Source: Arenibacter latericius DSM 15913
Lineage (GTDB): Bacteria; Bacteroidota; Bacteroidia; Flavobacteriales; Flavobacteriaceae
Assembly (NCBI RefSeq): GCF_000424985.1
Contig: NZ_AUKX01000007.1
Span: 62,001 to 126,000, forward strand
Length of the DNA stretch: 64,000 nucleotides
Direction of reading: 5' to 3'
The stretch's first letter is position 1; each line of letters opens with the position of its first letter. Positions 63,037 through 64,000 of the stretch are shown here, one piece after another. Under the pieces are notes generated by a model. The model was not told the origin of the DNA and did not search any database. It saw nothing but the letters and a program-made list of their open reading frames with translations. The translations under genes were made by a program, and so were the position numbers.

Positions 63037-63483
63037 ATGGAGTCATTAAACTTTCCATCATATTCGTTTCGCTTCAAAAATAGGGAAAATAAAATCTATA
63101 TTTTTGATGTAATCCGCAAAAAATTCGTGGTTCTACAACCAGAGGAATGGGTACGTCAACACGTGGTGCATTATTTGCTTAATGAGAAAAATTACCCAAT
63201 TAGTCATATCAATGTTGAAAAGCAACTCCTTGTCAACAATTTAAAAAAACGCTATGACGTTGTAGTCTTTAACCCCGATGGAGATATTCTACTATTAGTG
63301 GAGTGTAAAGCCCCTAAAATCAATATTTCCCAAGATGTATTTGATCAGATAGCGAGATATAACCTTCAACTTAACGCAAAGTACCTAATGGTAACTAACG
63401 GCCAGAACCATTATTACTGTAAGATGAATACAAAAGAAGAAATGTATAGCTTTCTAAAAACCATTCCCCACTACACCCCATAA
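63037..63483 (+). CDS. Orphan HsdR N-terminal-type nuclease domain protein
   Basis: The 148-residue protein matches the HSDR_N_2 domain: RYDVVVFNPDGDILLLVECKAPK carries D ... ExK of a PD-(D/E)XK nuclease (ECK), followed by DQIARYNLQLNAKYLMVTNG. It lacks the helicase part of HsdR and no hsdM or hsdS gene is near, so it is not a type I restriction subunit. The start is the ATG at 63037; an upstream ATG at 62956 would add 27 residues overlapping holA. The domain may be a repair or recombination nuclease. Its divergent pairing with holA points to replication-linked work. Confidence 0.85.
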   Translation: MESLNFPSYSFRFKNRENKIYIFDVIRKKFVVLQPEEWVRQHVVHYLLNEKNYPISHINVEKQLLVNNLKKRYDVVVFNPDGDILLLVECKAPKINISQDVFDQIARYNLQLNAKYLMVTNGQNHYYCKMNTKEEMYSFLKTIPHYTP

Positions 63484-63687
63484 TAAAAAGAGATTTTTTT
63501 CTGTTTAATAACCATTAATAAATTAATATACACTTCTAAGCATTTAAGCACCAATTGGTAAGTAAAATTTATAGAGGAAAAGGGAGGCACATTAAAATTA
63601 TTCTAAGGAAATATTTCTTTACTTTGCCTTCTTAATTTATTCTTTACAAATCTATAAAACCCCTCTTTTTATGTGGGGAGTCCGCAC

Positions 63688-64000
63688 ATGTTGAAAATCG
63701 CAGTTGTAATTTTAAATTGGAATGGAGAAGCTCTTCTAGAGAAGTTTCTACCATCGGTAACCGCATATTCCAAAGAAGCCGATATTTATGTGGCAGATAA
63801 TGCCTCAACAGATAGCTCTATAGCTTTCCTTAAAAAAAACTATCCAGATATTAGAATTATTCGCAATAGCAGCAATGGCGGTTATGCCAAAGGATACAAC
63901 GATGCCTTAACCGATATTAAAGCTGATGTGTTTTGTCTATTAAATTCGGACGTAGAGGTAACAAAAGATTGGTTAACCCCTATAATCAAAGAATTTTTAA
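63688..64000 (+). CDS. GT2 glycosyltransferase, N-terminal part (cut by window edge)
   Basis: From the ATG at 63688 about 104 codons are visible. They show the GT-A start KIAVVILNWNGEALLEKFLPS, the ADNASTDSS motif, SNGGYAKGYNDAL and the metal-binding LNSDVEV (DxD-like). It should transfer a sugar from a nucleotide donor, as rhamnosyl- or glucosyltransferases do. The rest is outside the window. A TTACTTTG (near -7 consensus) lies at about 63619-63626. Confidence 0.93.
   Translation, partial: MLKIAVVILNWNGEALLEKFLPSVTAYSKEADIYVADNASTDSSIAFLKKNYPDIRIIRNSSNGGYAKGYNDALTDIKADVFCLLNSDVEVTKDWLTPIIKEFL

Noticed and set aside
1-64000. CRISPR arrays, tRNA or rRNA genes, prophage, insertion sequences or a defence island
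   Set aside because: No regularly spaced repeats, cloverleaf-like segments, transposase, integrase or phage structural genes were seen; the two nuclease-like orphans alone do not make a defence system.

Overview
The window reads as ordinary chromosome of a member of the Bacteroidota, most likely the family Flavobacteriaceae; the genus cannot be told from the sequence alone. The DNA is AT-rich. Intergenic spaces repeatedly carry the Bacteroidota -7 promoter element TAnnTTTG, Shine-Dalgarno sites are mostly absent, and several protein forms are flavobacterial in style: a 950-residue CarB, a single-chain E1 alpha-beta dehydrogenase, a MutS2-like protein without an Smr domain, DUF4199 and DUF6263-like proteins, and a 60-residue CAL67264-like membrane protein. 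No rRNA, tRNA, CRISPR array, insertion sequence, integrase or prophage gene was seen.

Layout, left to right. 1-2.1 kb: ilvD-ilvB (branched-chain amino acids), ilvB cut by the window edge. 2.4-4.8 kb: pxpABC (5-oxoprolinase). 5.4 kb: a small DUF559/Vsr-like nuclease candidate. 6-10 kb: an ABC exporter (ybbA-ybbP type) divergent from a TesA-like lipoprotein esterase. 10-16 kb: a DUF1275 membrane protein, a secreted S15 peptidase, carB and rpmH. 16-21 kb: a secreted DUF6263-like protein and TPR protein, a cardiolipin synthase with a lytic transglycosylase, and a hydrolase. 21-25 kb: a degenerate GNAT, mtaB, an NTP_transf_4 nucleotidyltransferase and rpmE2. 25-33 kb: DUF4199, a polyprenyl-type glycosyltransferase, a phosphosugar mutase, an MsbA-like ABC exporter and MutS2. 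33-39 kb: a DCC-family protein, fumC, a coiled-coil membrane protein, a GNAT, a metallo-beta-lactamase-fold lipoprotein and ettA. 39-47 kb: a small membrane protein, a Gfo/Idh oxidoreductase, an acyl-CoA carboxylase beta subunit, the menaquinone genes menC and menE with a CPBP protease between them, an SDR and a UlaG-like hydrolase. 47-52 kb: a TPR histidine kinase and a LexA/CI-like repressor divergent from a two-gene repair-like operon. 52-64 kb: uvrA, a LOG-family protein, a pseudo-M1/outer-membrane barrel protein, fused E1, DoxX, holA, an HsdR_N-type orphan nuclease domain and a glycosyltransferase cut by the right edge.

The most interesting locus is 49.8-51.6 kb. A self-cleaving-type XRE-S24 repressor faces a previously uncalled 58-codon gene whose last residues (QFSLFD) match the DNA sliding-clamp binding motif, followed 2 nt later by a TIGR03915/DUF4130 DNA-metabolism protein. 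The shared promoter region holds three 15-bp palindromes of the form TTGGA-N5-TCCAA, placed over both predicted promoters. This looks like a small damage-inducible, clamp-linked repair module. uvrA lies close by, but none of these palindromes was seen in front of it.

Other points include a 44-bp structured repeat found after two unrelated genes, a fused E1 with reciprocal exchange of its cofactor-metal ligands, and a secreted M1-like fold without zinc ligands joined to an outer-membrane barrel. Promoter positions and start-codon choices are inferences from motifs; no similarity search, GC calculation or folding was run.
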